Positions 29,836 through 38,406 of a stretch of 64,000 nt of DNA are shown here, piece after piece; within the stretch, counting starts at the first letter, position 1; each line of letters begins with the position of its first letter. Made by a program: the position numbers and the translations under genes. The notes under the pieces are model-generated. The model was given only the letters and a program-made list of their open reading frames with translations. It did no database searches and was not told the origin of the DNA. Where the stretch lies: NCBI RefSeq assembly GCF_003443615.1, contig NZ_CP031967.1, positions 434,001 to 498,000 of the forward strand, given 5' to 3'. Source of the DNA: Alteromonas sp. BL110 (GTDB taxonomy: Bacteria > Pseudomonadota > Gammaproteobacteria > Enterobacterales > Alteromonadaceae).

Positions 29836-30130
29836 ATGTAGTCAAAATAAGGTAAAACCGCCATTGTGACAGGCTGCGGCAAAGGTTGGGTAAAACTATT
29901 ACACATCGTCTATTAGATGCAGGAATGAAAGTTGCCATCGGCGAACGCACTGAAGAAACGATAAACCAGACCACTGAAAAGTTAGATGCGCTATCCCCTG
30001 ATAAAGAAATTGAGTAAAAATGTGATGTATCAATGCATGTTGAAGTAGAGAGTTTTGTTGAAATGCTGGCCTACCTGTTAAGCTAGCCACGTCGCCCTAA
30101 ATGATAATATCGGCATGTGGGGCTTTTGAT
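29836..30130 (+). pseudogene. Decayed short-chain dehydrogenase/reductase (SDR) fragment
   Basis: Read in shifting frames the DNA encodes the start of a classical SDR: GKTAIVTGCGKG (cofactor motif, 29851 onward), then after a frameshift ITHRLLDAGMKVAIGERTEE and LDALSPDKEIE, a stop, KCDVSMHVEVESFVEM, and in another frame ALNDNIGMWGF, where NNAG would be expected. There are stops directly after the putative ATG at 29836. The C-terminal two thirds, including the catalytic Tyr-X3-Lys, are gone. Confidence 0.75.
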
Positions 30131-30345
30131 ACGTTTAAGTGGAATTGTAAAACTGTCTTAAAGCGTTAACATTTCCCCATTATCATAGCGTGTCGTTTGC
30201 GTTTACCAACGAAAGTACTCTGCAGGGCTTTGTCTGGATGGAGTTCTGTGCAGCTAGAGTTCTGGATACTTGTGTCAACTGCAAACGCGCACTTACAATG
30301 CAGTGTACCATCGGGTAATTCTGATGGTTCAAATAGGAAATAGTT

Positions 30346-30741
30346 ATGCGAATGCTTCACACCATGCTTCGAGTTGAAAACTTAGAGGCTTCACTTCACT
30401 TCTACACCTCATTGATGGGCATGCGCCTTCTCAGACAATCAGAAAACAAAGAGTATGAGTACACCCTCGCTTTTGTAGGATACGGAGAAGAGACCGATAG
30501 CACTGTGTTAGAGCTTACCTATAACTGGGGTGACAACACCTATGATAAGGGTAACGCGTACGGCCACATCGCCATTGAAGTAGACGACATCTATCAGTTT
30601 TGTGAAAACTTAGAAGCAAATGGCGCTGAGGTGTATCGTAAACCCGGCCCTGTAAAAGGTGGCTCTACCGTCATCGCTTTTGTTTGCGACCCAGATGGGT
30701 ATGCCATAGAACTTATTCAAAATAAGTCTATTTCACTATAG
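30346..30741 (+). CDS. gloA: Lactoylglutathione lyase (glyoxalase I)
   Basis: Glyoxalase I isomerises the hemithioacetal of methylglyoxal and glutathione to S-lactoylglutathione. The metal ligands of the Ni2+-type bacterial enzyme are all present: His5, Glu56, His74 and Glu122. The 131 residues and the wording [11 protein letters not shown] and [19 protein letters not shown] are close to E. coli GloA. It stands alone and may work with the glutathione supplied by gshA elsewhere in the window. Confidence 0.96.
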   Translation: MRMLHTMLRVENLEASLHFYTSLMGMRLLRQSENKEYEYTLAFVGYGEETDSTVLELTYNWGDNTYDKGNAYGHIAIEVDDIYQFCENLEANGAEVYRKPGPVKGGSTVIAFVCDPDGYAIELIQNKSISL

Positions 30742-30795
30742 CAGCACGACGTCGCCAATATCTTTTAAGCGCTTGTAACATAAGCTTTCTGTGAA

Positions 30796-32046
30796 ATGTA
30801 CGGAATAAATAAGATGGCGATAAAAGTAAACACATGGAGTGGCAGTCACATGCTAGGTAACCGCTTATTATTTTCTTTAAACTGGGTAAGCAAGGGTATA
30901 GCGGGTTCGTCGAACCAGCTCAAGCTGAGATTAAAGGGCAATGCTAGGTTGCGCAATAGATACACGACTAGATTGGCATCGTTACTACCTGCTTTGGTGG
31001 TGCTATTTACAGGTTCCCTTGCCTCTGAGAGTGCGTTTGCAGCTGATGCTACGAATAGTAAAACCTCGCACGCTGAAGCAGAACATACCACTAGTGAAAA
31101 ACTGCATTTTACCGTTATCGCCCATCGCGGTGCTTCTGGCTATTTGCCCGAACACACCCTTGAAGCAGCCACGCTAGCGTTCTCGCTGCGTCCTGACTTT
31201 ATAGAGCAGGATGTTGTTATAACCAAAGATGACATCCCCGTTGTACTGCACGACATTCACTTGGAGACAGTCACTAATGTAGAAGATATTTTTCCAGCGC
31301 GCCACCGAGAGGACGGACGCTATTACGCCCGTGACTTCACCCTCGAAGAGCTTCGAGCATTGCGGGTACATGAGCGTGCCAACAGTGATGGCAAACAAGT
31401 TTTTAAAAGTAGGTACCGCGGCTCCCAGGCTAATTTTAAAGTGGCCACGTTAAGTGAACACTTTGAGCTAATCAGCGAACTTAATCGCCAATTCGGTACG
31501 TCTGTAGGCGTATACCCAGAAGTAAAGTCCCCTGCTTTTCACATTACTGAAGGTATTGATGCCAGTAAGATGGTTATCGACACATTAAAAAACTACGGGT
31601 TTGCGGGAGAAAACGGCAATAGTTACCTGCAGTGCTTTGACTTTAACGAGGTCAAACGCATTCGTGAAACCCTTGGGTATAAGGGCAAAGTAGTTATGCT
31701 GATTGGCGAGAACGATTGGGGCGAGAGCGACACCGACTACGATTGGCTGCGTACACAAGATGGCATGAAGCAAGTCGCGAAGTATGCAAACGGCATAGGC
31801 CCTTGGTTAGGCCATTTAATGGATACCAAGGCTATGGCTAAAGGGAAAGTAGAAGCAGCTAGTTGGGTTAAGTACGCTCACGATAATGAACTTACCATTC
31901 ACCCCTACACTTATCGTCAGGATGCGCTTCCAGCGGGCATGTCTGGAGAACAAATTTTAGATGTATTGCAAAAAGATATTCGAGCTGACGGCGTTTTTAC
32001 CGACCATTTAGTGCCTGTATTAACCTGGCGAGACAAAACAAATTAA
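30796..32046 (+). CDS. glpQ: Glycerophosphodiester phosphodiesterase, periplasmic
   Basis: GlpQ hydrolyses glycerophosphodiesters to glycerol 3-phosphate and an alcohol. The GDPD motifs are AHRGASGYLPEHT (catalytic His and Glu), EQDVV and VLHDIHLE. A signal peptide with the hydrophobic stretch LASLLPALVVLFTGSLA ends near AFAADA, but about 55 residues precede it, so the true start is probably later than 30796; ATG at 30850 follows a GGAG and is the best alternative. A short His/Glu-rich spacer follows the signal. No glpT neighbour is present. Confidence 0.9.
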   Translation: MYGINKMAIKVNTWSGSHMLGNRLLFSLNWVSKGIAGSSNQLKLRLKGNARLRNRYTTRLASLLPALVVLFTGSLASESAFAADATNSKTSHAEAEHTTSEKLHFTVIAHRGASGYLPEHTLEAATLAFSLRPDFIEQDVVITKDDIPVVLHDIHLETVTNVEDIFPARHREDGRYYARDFTLEELRALRVHERANSDGKQVFKSRYRGSQANFKVATLSEHFELISELNRQFGTSVGVYPEVKSPAFHITEGIDASKMVIDTLKNYGFAGENGNSYLQCFDFNEVKRIRETLGYKGKVVMLIGENDWGESDTDYDWLRTQDGMKQVAKYANGIGPWLGHLMDTKAMAKGKVEAASWVKYAHDNELTIHPYTYRQDALPAGMSGEQILDVLQKDIRADGVFTDHLVPVLTWRDKTN

Positions 32047-32065
32047 CGCAAGTTAAACGGGTTTA

Positions 32066-32085
32066 AGGCGCTTTAGCAAGCGCCT
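32066..32085. terminator. Hairpin between convergent glpQ and motY
   Basis: AGGCGCTT, TAGC, AAGCGCCT is a perfect 8-bp stem located 20 bases after the glpQ stop and overlapping the motY stop. Neither side has a good T run, so termination is likely but weak or factor-assisted. Confidence 0.5.
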
Positions 32086-32956
32086 ATGACTTGGATAGTC
32101 GTACCACTACGCGCCTGTTTTGCGCGCGGCTTTCTCGCGTATCGTTTGGCGCGATATGACGTTTTTCACCGTGGCCTGTTAGCTGGATCCTATCTTCAGG
32201 TACACCTAGCGTAGTTAAATAACTTTTTACTTCATTAGCCCGTCGAATAGACAACTGTTCGTTATTGTAACGGCCACCGTAGCTGTCCGTATAACCATCA
32301 AGAAGCACAAGCTCTAGTTCGCTGTCCTCTTTTAAATATTCGCCTATCATGGTTAAACGCTTTTGCGAATACTTAGTAAGTTCCGTGCTGTTGTTCTGAT
32401 AAGACAACACCGTGTAGGCAATGTCATCAAAACTAAAAGGCAGCAAATTCGACACGCATTTAACGAAGTCGCGATACACGCCTGAGAAGTTGCTCGCGTT
32501 CAATGCCACACTTACCTGGTCGTACTTGTTATACCAATCTTGGTAATAAATCGTGGGCCAAAAGCCTTTTTCTAATTCAGATAACATGGTCCATGCAGCA
32601 TCTTGCGGCAGGTCGCCGTTGTATTGCTTGCGAATAGACATATCTGCAATGGTCTTTGGCGCCACACCAGGCATCCATTTCGGTGGAACAGAGTAAACCG
32701 CAGCTACATCAAACTTGTTTGGTAGCATATACATATCTAACTCAAATTCCATGTTGAGCTGTTTTGACGCAGAACTTGTGAACATGGCTTCGCCGTAACC
32801 AGGCAATTCGTGGTTAAGTGTACATTGCAGGCGCGTGTCAGTATCAATACGCCAGTTGGAGCTTTCTATGGTTGCAGAATATTGCCGCATGGCAGCATGG
32901 GACGACAATGACCCCACCATCCCCAATAAAGCGATATATTTTAATTTCGACACCAT
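32084..32956 (-). CDS. motY: Sodium-type flagellar protein MotY
   Basis: MotY forms the T-ring of Na+-driven polar flagellar motors with MotX and anchors the PomAB stator. The 290-residue protein has a signal peptide ending at SSHA, a MotY-specific N-terminal domain (WRIDTDTRLQCTLNHELPGYG, YYQDWYNKYDQVSVAL) and a C-terminal OmpA-like peptidoglycan-binding domain (TDSYGGRYNNEQLSIRRANEV, QNRRVVV). These N-terminal blocks match my memory of Vibrio MotY and separate it from generic OmpA proteins. No other flagellar gene is nearby, as is usual for motY. The start codon lies in an 11-bp tandem duplication. Confidence 0.87.
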   Translation of the reverse strand: MVSKLKYIALLGMVGSLSSHAAMRQYSATIESSNWRIDTDTRLQCTLNHELPGYGEAMFTSSASKQLNMEFELDMYMLPNKFDVAAVYSVPPKWMPGVAPKTIADMSIRKQYNGDLPQDAAWTMLSELEKGFWPTIYYQDWYNKYDQVSVALNASNFSGVYRDFVKCVSNLLPFSFDDIAYTVLSYQNNSTELTKYSQKRLTMIGEYLKEDSELELVLLDGYTDSYGGRYNNEQLSIRRANEVKSYLTTLGVPEDRIQLTGHGEKRHIAPNDTRESRAQNRRVVVRLSKS

Positions 32957-32967
32957 TTCGACACCAT

Positions 32968-33296
32968 AACGAAAGTCAGATTAACATAGATGTAGGCCTT
33001 TCATACGCCCACCAATCTCTAAGAGCCATAAATTGTACCCATGCGCTTTAAACCGCAAATTGAGTGTTTGAAAAATTCATGGTTAATAGGATTATCGTCC
33101 AAAGTGTAGAAAAGTTTAGCGTTTAATACCATTAGCGTTTCGTACTATTAGCGCTTCTCATCTTCGAGGTTTTCAAATTGAAACTGGCAACTCGAAGATA
33201 TCCTTGCGATAATTCTGTCTGCTAATACGTTTCGCAGGTAGGTTCGCATTTAAAGCAGCCGACCAGTTTCTGCAATCTAGTCTTACAAGAGTGTTT
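32968..33296. other. Intergenic region between motY and rnt
   Basis: This divergent promoter region contains an inverted repeat at 33160-33199 (ATCTTCGAG / CTCGAAGAT) with a partly palindromic centre. No sigma-28 promoter was recognised for motY. No small gene could be supported. Confidence 0.4.
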
Positions 33297-33932
33297 ATGT
33301 CTGCCAACCCTCCCCTTCTTTCCCAGCGCTTTCGAGGTTATTTTCCCGTTGTCATCGACGTTGAAACGGCCGGATTTAATGCAGGTACTGACGCCTTATT
33401 AGAACTAGCAGCAGTTACAGTGAAAATGGATGAAGACGGAATACTGCATCCTGATCAAACCTTTCACTACCATATAGACCCGTTCGAGGGCGCTAATCTT
33501 GAGCCTGCAGCATTAGAATTTAATGGCATTGATCCGAATTGCGCATTGCGAGGTGCTATTGAGGAAAGCGAAGCCATGAAGGATTTATGTAAAGGCATTC
33601 GCAAAGCACAGAAAAATGCAGATTGTCAGCGTTCCGTTATCGTTGCTCATAACGCAACTTTTGATCAAAGCTTCGTTAATGCTGCCATTGAACGCTGCAA
33701 TATAAAGCGCACGCCCTTTCATCCATTTGTTTCCTTCGATACCACCAGCCTTGCTGGCCTTGCTCTCGGTCAAACTGTGCTGGTAAAAGCGTGCCGGGCG
33801 GCAGGCATATCGTTTGACCAAAATGAGGCGCACAGCGCACTTTATGATGCACAGAAAACCACCGAGCTATTTTGCTATATGGTCAATCGCTACAAGGCGT
33901 TGGGTGGCTGGCCTGTGGAAGATCAAGAGTAG
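33297..33932 (+). CDS. rnt: Ribonuclease T
   Basis: RNase T is a DEDD-family 3'-5' exoribonuclease that trims tRNA and other stable RNA ends. The Exo I motif [18 protein letters not shown], the Exo II aspartate in HNATFDQSF and the Exo [13 protein letters not shown] are visible. The length is about 211 residues from the ATG at 33297; a GTG two codons earlier is possible. It ends at a bidirectional terminator shared with the convergent peroxiredoxin gene. Confidence 0.96.
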   Translation: MSANPPLLSQRFRGYFPVVIDVETAGFNAGTDALLELAAVTVKMDEDGILHPDQTFHYHIDPFEGANLEPAALEFNGIDPNCALRGAIEESEAMKDLCKGIRKAQKNADCQRSVIVAHNATFDQSFVNAAIERCNIKRTPFHPFVSFDTTSLAGLALGQTVLVKACRAAGISFDQNEAHSALYDAQKTTELFCYMVNRYKALGGWPVEDQE

Positions 33933-33957
33933 TTTTTTTCGATAAACGCCATAAACA

Positions 33958-33988
33958 GAAACAGCGCCAAAAGGCGCTGTTTTCTTAT
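33958..33988. terminator. Bidirectional terminator between rnt and the peroxiredoxin gene
   Basis: ACAGCGCC, AAAA, GGCGCTGT forms an 8-bp GC-rich stem followed by TTTCTTATT on the right strand; the left flank is A-rich, giving a partial T tract for the convergent gene. Confidence 0.8.
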
Positions 33989-34007
33989 TATCTTTGAACA
34001 GATTAGC

Positions 34008-34613
34008 TTATAGTTTATCTGCTTCTTCAGATAGGTACTTAGCTACACCTTCAGGTGATGCGTCCATACCTGATTTACCTTCAGTCCAACCTGCAGGGCA
34101 AACTTCGCCATGCTCTTCGTGGAACGCTAGTGCATCAACCATGCGAAGCATTTCGTCAACGTTACGACCAAGAGGAAGATCGTTTACTACTTGGTGGCGT
34201 ACCATACCTTCTGCATCGATAAGGAATGAACCGCGGAAAGCAACACCATCTTCAGGGTGCTCAACATCATATGCTTGGCATATGTCGTGTTTTACATCAG
34301 CAACAAGCGTGTATTTAACTGGACCGATACCACCTTGATTTACTGGGGTATTTCTCCACGCGTTGTGTGAAAACTGAGAATCAATTGAAACACCAATTAC
34401 TTCAACACCGCGCTTTTTAAATTCGTCAAAACGCTTGTCAAAAGCGATAAGCTCAGACGGGCATACAAAAGTAAAATCTAGCGGGTAAAAGAATACAACA
34501 GCTTTTTTGCCCTTGATTGCTTCACTTAGTGTGAAAGAATCTACGATTTCACCGCTACCAAGTACCGCAGCTGCAGTAAAATCAGGCGCTGGGCGGCCAA
34601 CTAATACACTCAT
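34008..34613 (-). CDS. 2-Cys peroxiredoxin (AhpC/TSA family)
   Basis: This thiol peroxidase reduces H2O2 and organic peroxides. The peroxidatic Cys51 is in FTFVCPSE and the resolving Cys172 in GEVCPAGW. The 201-residue length and the C-terminal tail place it with typical 2-Cys enzymes (AhpC/Prx1 type). The start at 34613 is chosen for the GGAGAG directly upstream; an ATG four codons earlier overlaps that site. No ahpF is adjacent, so a thioredoxin may reduce it. Confidence 0.93.
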   Translation of the reverse strand: MSVLVGRPAPDFTAAAVLGSGEIVDSFTLSEAIKGKKAVVFFYPLDFTFVCPSELIAFDKRFDEFKKRGVEVIGVSIDSQFSHNAWRNTPVNQGGIGPVKYTLVADVKHDICQAYDVEHPEDGVAFRGSFLIDAEGMVRHQVVNDLPLGRNVDEMLRMVDALAFHEEHGEVCPAGWTEGKSGMDASPEGVAKYLSEEADKL

Positions 34614-34854
34614 GAGTCTCTCCATTTATATTTGGATTGTAATAATAGAAGTGATTACATTGCGTAACCACTTTGATAGGAAATTTCCTCCTCAGAAAAT
34701 AGGTACGAATAAAGAAATAACAATATTAAACAATGAGTTTTTTTACTGCTCGTACCAATAATACTAGTCCGCATAAATAGTTATCCAGATATTACCCAGT
34801 CATTACCTAATTGCGGTTTATTAAACTTGCCATTATCTGCTTGCCAAAACAAAG
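34614..34854. other. Divergent promoter region between the peroxiredoxin gene and bfd
   Basis: AT-rich DNA with a copy of the dispersed 25-base repeat at 34763-34786 and, just to its right, the Fur box of bfd. No OxyR site was identified by eye. Confidence 0.4.
34763..34786. repeat. Dispersed 25-base intergenic repeat, copy 2
   Basis: TACTAGTCCGCATAAATAG followed by TTATCC, matching the copies at 13614 and 54001 at most positions. Confidence 0.5.
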
Positions 34855-34873
34855 AATAACAATTATTATCATT
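34855..34873. promoter_or_regulatory. Fur box upstream of bfd
   Basis: AATAACAATTATTATCATT agrees with the AATGATAAT-N-ATTATCATT form of the Fur site at 16 of 18 defined positions. It lies 26 bases before the bfd start codon, as expected for an iron-repressed gene. Confidence 0.7.
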
Positions 34874-34898
34874 TACAGATTCATTTGGAGTACGTTTA

Positions 34899-35093
34899 AT
34901 GTTTGTTTGCATGTGCTATGGGGTAACAGATAAAAGCATTCGCGCGGCGGTTGAAGAAAACGGCGTGGGAAATGTGCGTGAGTTACGCCAACATTTAGAG
35001 CTAGGCTCACAGTGCGGTAAGTGCATCAACATGGCGCAACAAATTATCGATCAAACCATCATTGATGAGTCACTTTTCAAAAACGTCGGCTAA
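34899..35093 (+). CDS. bfd: Bacterioferritin-associated ferredoxin
   Basis: Bfd is a 64-residue 2Fe-2S protein that reduces the iron core of bacterioferritin to release iron. The four ligands Cys4, Cys6, Cys39 and Cys42 are in MFVCMCYGVTD and SQCGKCINMA. The Fur box just upstream predicts induction under iron starvation. No bfr gene is adjacent. Confidence 0.94.
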   Translation: MFVCMCYGVTDKSIRAAVEENGVGNVRELRQHLELGSQCGKCINMAQQIIDQTIIDESLFKNVG

Positions 35094-35234
35094 TATTAAA
35101 GTCCAAGGCTAAATAGCACAGCCTTATTGCCGAACACGTTTTGCCTATCTACTTAAGCTAAAGCTTTATTCATCTGGAAAAGCTCGGTTTTGCTCCCTCA
35201 CCTTTTCCCAAATTAGCTCCGTCAACACTATTAG

Positions 35235-38200
35235 CTATTTAAAGCGATACTCCACACCCGCATAGTAAAAAGCGCCGTTAATGCCGCCCGGCGATGTTGG
35301 TGGATAAAGCGCCCCCACCTCTCCTTTAAACGGGTTTTCATCTGGCAACGCATCAAACACGTTTTGTGCGCCAAGTGTTAGCTGAATGTCAGGTAAAACG
35401 TTCCAAGTGAGTTGAACGTCGAAAGTGGTTAGAGCACTGCCGTAAATATCCAAACCAGCCGAAGCATCAAGATGGTCTTCATAAAATTTACCGTAGTAAT
35501 TTAACCGCCAAGTAAATGCCCATTCGTTTTTTGATTGCTCCAGCGTAATACTACCCCGATGAGCCGGAAGGTTGTCTTCTAACATACGTACCCGTGCCTC
35601 AGTTAAGTTAGGCAGTAGCGTGATTACACCATCGGTTAGCACAGGATACAAAGATACACGTTCAACTTGCGTGTCTGTCCAGTTGTAGGCAACTAACACT
35701 GAGTTTGACCAGTCGTTTAACGCAAAGCTGTAGTTAACAACTAAATCGACCCCCTGTGTTTTAGTATCAAAATCATTCGTAAAATACTTAGCTGAATTGT
35801 ATCGAGCCGCATCTGGGCGCCCTTGAGCAATAAGCGCATTAACGTCTTTATCGGTTAAAGGAATGGCCGATGTAGTACTAATACGATCGATAAGGCGAAT
35901 ATTAAAATAGTCAAGCGTAGCAAAGAAGTTTTCACCTGCTTGCATAACTATGCCCAAGCTAAAGTTTACTGATTCTTCAGGCGTCAGCGGGGTGGCCCCA
36001 AGCTGCTGAGAGATAAGGTCGGTTGGAGGCAAGGTTGCTTGGTCTTCTAAACCATTAACACCATAGGCAGTGGTCACGTTTATAACGTTGCTTTGCCCCA
36101 CCGTCGGTGCTTTAAAGCCCGTATTGACAGAACCTCGCAGTGCAAACTCTTCGCTAAGTGTGTAGCGCGTACTTAGCTTTCCATCGAAAGTCGACCCGAA
36201 ATCACTGAAATGCTCTACCCTCGTTGCTAGACCAAACTGCCACGCTTCGGTTGCATAAAACTCCACATCAGCATACGCTGCCCAGTTGCTGCGACTCCAG
36301 TGACCAGCAGACTGAGGCTGATAACCTGGAAAACCGTTAGAGCCTATTGAGAAGCCTTCACTTAAGCCTATCGGTGGCTCTAAAGCGAATGGGCCTGCAA
36401 TATACGAGGCTTCATCGCCCGCTTTTTGGAAATACGACTCTTTTCTCCACTCGACACCTGCTGCTATGCTCACCGGGTCCTCAAAAAAAGTCTGGATCAG
36501 TTTCGTAAAGTCCAGATTAAACGTGCGCTCTACTTGCGATACCCCGCCTGGCGAAAAGGTCGTTGGGCTTAGCGGGCCCAGCGAAGGATTGACCGTATTT
36601 GATATGGTGTACTCAATATCGCTATAGCCTAAGGTAGCACTGATATCCATCGCCCAACCGTGACGCAATTCATGTTTTATACCCATTGCAAGAGAAGCAT
36701 CGGTTATCGTCCCTCCGAACCGAGGAGTAAAACCACCCGGGAACCACTCATTGAAGGCAAAGCAGTTTGCACCAAGTGCTGTAGTGTTATCGGCAATAAG
36801 CTGGTAGTTAGAGTCCTCTAGTACGTTGTCATTCGATAAGGAAATTGAAGGGCACGCTATACCGCTGTTTAGTCCATCTAAATCAGCAACAATAAGGCGG
36901 CTTTCGCCAGTATTTGGATCCGTTCGGCTAAAAACACCTTCGCGAGTTTGCGGGTTTCGGAAATAAAACCCTCCGTTTATTTCTCTTCTCGCAGCGGTTG
37001 CAAAGCTATAAAAATGAGACGTTGTCGAAATATCGCCACCTGCATTGAGTGCGAGTTTAATATCCTCGCTAACATCTAGAGCTCCCCAAACTTGAGATGG
37101 CGAGGCAATAAAGCTATTTCCTTGGTCAATTAGCGATTGAGCATCGTCTCGCTGTAACGAACGCGACGTGCCGTTTTGCTGTCGGTATTCCGCAGTGGCG
37201 TTAAAAAACCCCGACTCTCCTAGCGCAAAGCCTTTATTAAGCTGTATTTGAAACAGTTCACCATCGCCCTCGCTGTATCCTCCGACTTTAAGCGCAACGC
37301 TCCCTCCCTCACGGTCATCTTTTAGCACAAAATTGATCACACCAGCGATAGCATCTGAGCCATACTGGGCAGACGCCCCGTCTCGCAGTACTTCCACTTG
37401 TTTTAACGCATAAGCAGGTATAACGGATATATCGGGACCTTGAGCACCATCAGATAGTCCCCCGCCTAAAAACGTAATGACCGCGGAGCGATGGCGTCGC
37501 TTGCCATTTAATAGGAGCAAAGTGTGATCTGAAGACATACCTCTTAAATTTGCTGGCCTCACTAAGCTGCTAGCGTCATTGATGGGCTGGTCGTTCACGT
37601 TAAGTGAAGGCACCATAACGCTTAGCATGGAAAGAACGTCGCTATTGCCCTGTGAACTTAGCTTATCGGCTCCAATAACATCAAGAGGAACCGCCGAGTC
37701 GACTGCACTTCGCGGCGCGTTACGAGAGCCAACGATAGCAATTTTTTCAAGCCCATTTTGGCCCTCGTCATCAGGCTGTTCATCATCATCAGGCTGTTTA
37801 TTTTGTGCTGTTAGCGATGCACGGGAACGAATACTCAGCGCCCCATTTTCGTCGGCTACCACCGCCAATTCTGTTCCTTCAAGAAGTTGAGCCAATGCTT
37901 CACTTAAGGTAAACGTTCCTTCAAGCGCATTGGTCGTCACTTTTTTCGCCAAATCAAAAGGAAACAAAAGTGTCGTATTGGCTTGTTTAGCTAATTCAGT
38001 TAAAGCTTCGTTAGCGTTTTGTGCTGGAATAGAGAAACTAAACGCATCGGGTGCTAACACCGGAATGGTTTCTGAAGGTGGGGGATTTTCTGAGGGTGAA
38101 TAGCCCTCGTCTTGCGCATAAAGTAACTGTGTCGTGAACAAAAACAAACATATACTAGAGGCAATGTCTAACGGCGATGCAAGCGTAAAGCGAGAAAACC

Positions 38201-38306
38201 ACGCCGTTTTTTTATGCGAGACACTACTAGCCGAACACGCAAGGGCATGCAGCTTCTCTATTGCCTTTTTGGTTTGCCTGCTTATCGCTAAATTGCCGTA
38301 ATGCAA
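35235..38306 (-). CDS. TonB-dependent receptor with N-terminal STN signalling domain
   Basis: The 1023-residue outer-membrane protein shows, in order: a signal segment (about 47-64), an STN secretin/TonB short domain (about 90-165, FSIPAQNANEALTELAKQAN and LSEALAQLLEGTELAV), a linker, a TonB-box-like KIAIVGSRN, a plug (SDHTLLLLNGKRRHRSAVI, DAIAGVINFVL) and a beta-barrel ending in an aromatic-rich strand (EYRFK). STN domains pass ligand occupancy to a FecR-type anti-sigma factor, and such a gene lies directly upstream on the same strand. The ligand is unknown, and no Fur box was seen nearby. The first 45 residues are long for a signal peptide; the start is uncertain. Confidence 0.9.
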   Translation of the reverse strand: MHYGNLAISRQTKKAIEKLHALACSASSVSHKKTAWFSRFTLASPLDIASSICLFLFTTQLLYAQDEGYSPSENPPPSETIPVLAPDAFSFSIPAQNANEALTELAKQANTTLLFPFDLAKKVTTNALEGTFTLSEALAQLLEGTELAVVADENGALSIRSRASLTAQNKQPDDDEQPDDEGQNGLEKIAIVGSRNAPRSAVDSAVPLDVIGADKLSSQGNSDVLSMLSVMVPSLNVNDQPINDASSLVRPANLRGMSSDHTLLLLNGKRRHRSAVITFLGGGLSDGAQGPDISVIPAYALKQVEVLRDGASAQYGSDAIAGVINFVLKDDREGGSVALKVGGYSEGDGELFQIQLNKGFALGESGFFNATAEYRQQNGTSRSLQRDDAQSLIDQGNSFIASPSQVWGALDVSEDIKLALNAGGDISTTSHFYSFATAARREINGGFYFRNPQTREGVFSRTDPNTGESRLIVADLDGLNSGIACPSISLSNDNVLEDSNYQLIADNTTALGANCFAFNEWFPGGFTPRFGGTITDASLAMGIKHELRHGWAMDISATLGYSDIEYTISNTVNPSLGPLSPTTFSPGGVSQVERTFNLDFTKLIQTFFEDPVSIAAGVEWRKESYFQKAGDEASYIAGPFALEPPIGLSEGFSIGSNGFPGYQPQSAGHWSRSNWAAYADVEFYATEAWQFGLATRVEHFSDFGSTFDGKLSTRYTLSEEFALRGSVNTGFKAPTVGQSNVINVTTAYGVNGLEDQATLPPTDLISQQLGATPLTPEESVNFSLGIVMQAGENFFATLDYFNIRLIDRISTTSAIPLTDKDVNALIAQGRPDAARYNSAKYFTNDFDTKTQGVDLVVNYSFALNDWSNSVLVAYNWTDTQVERVSLYPVLTDGVITLLPNLTEARVRMLEDNLPAHRGSITLEQSKNEWAFTWRLNYYGKFYEDHLDASAGLDIYGSALTTFDVQLTWNVLPDIQLTLGAQNVFDALPDENPFKGEVGALYPPTSPGGINGAFYYAGVEYRFK

Positions 38307-38406
38307 GATGTATAATCGATGTACTTATTATTTTAGTTATATTGTCACATTAAATAAATTGATGCCAACAGGGAATCACCAATAGCACCTATCTATGAAA
38401 TCATAT

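Noticed and set aside
30166..30360. Leftward 64-codon frame overlapping the gloA start
   Set aside because: It overlaps the gloA ribosome site and first codons on the opposite strand and has no upstream ribosome site. Composition is plausible, so it is not fully excluded.
32084..32956. Generic OmpA-family porin-like protein
   Set aside because: There is no barrel; the N-terminal blocks match MotY and only the C-terminal peptidoglycan-binding domain is OmpA-like.
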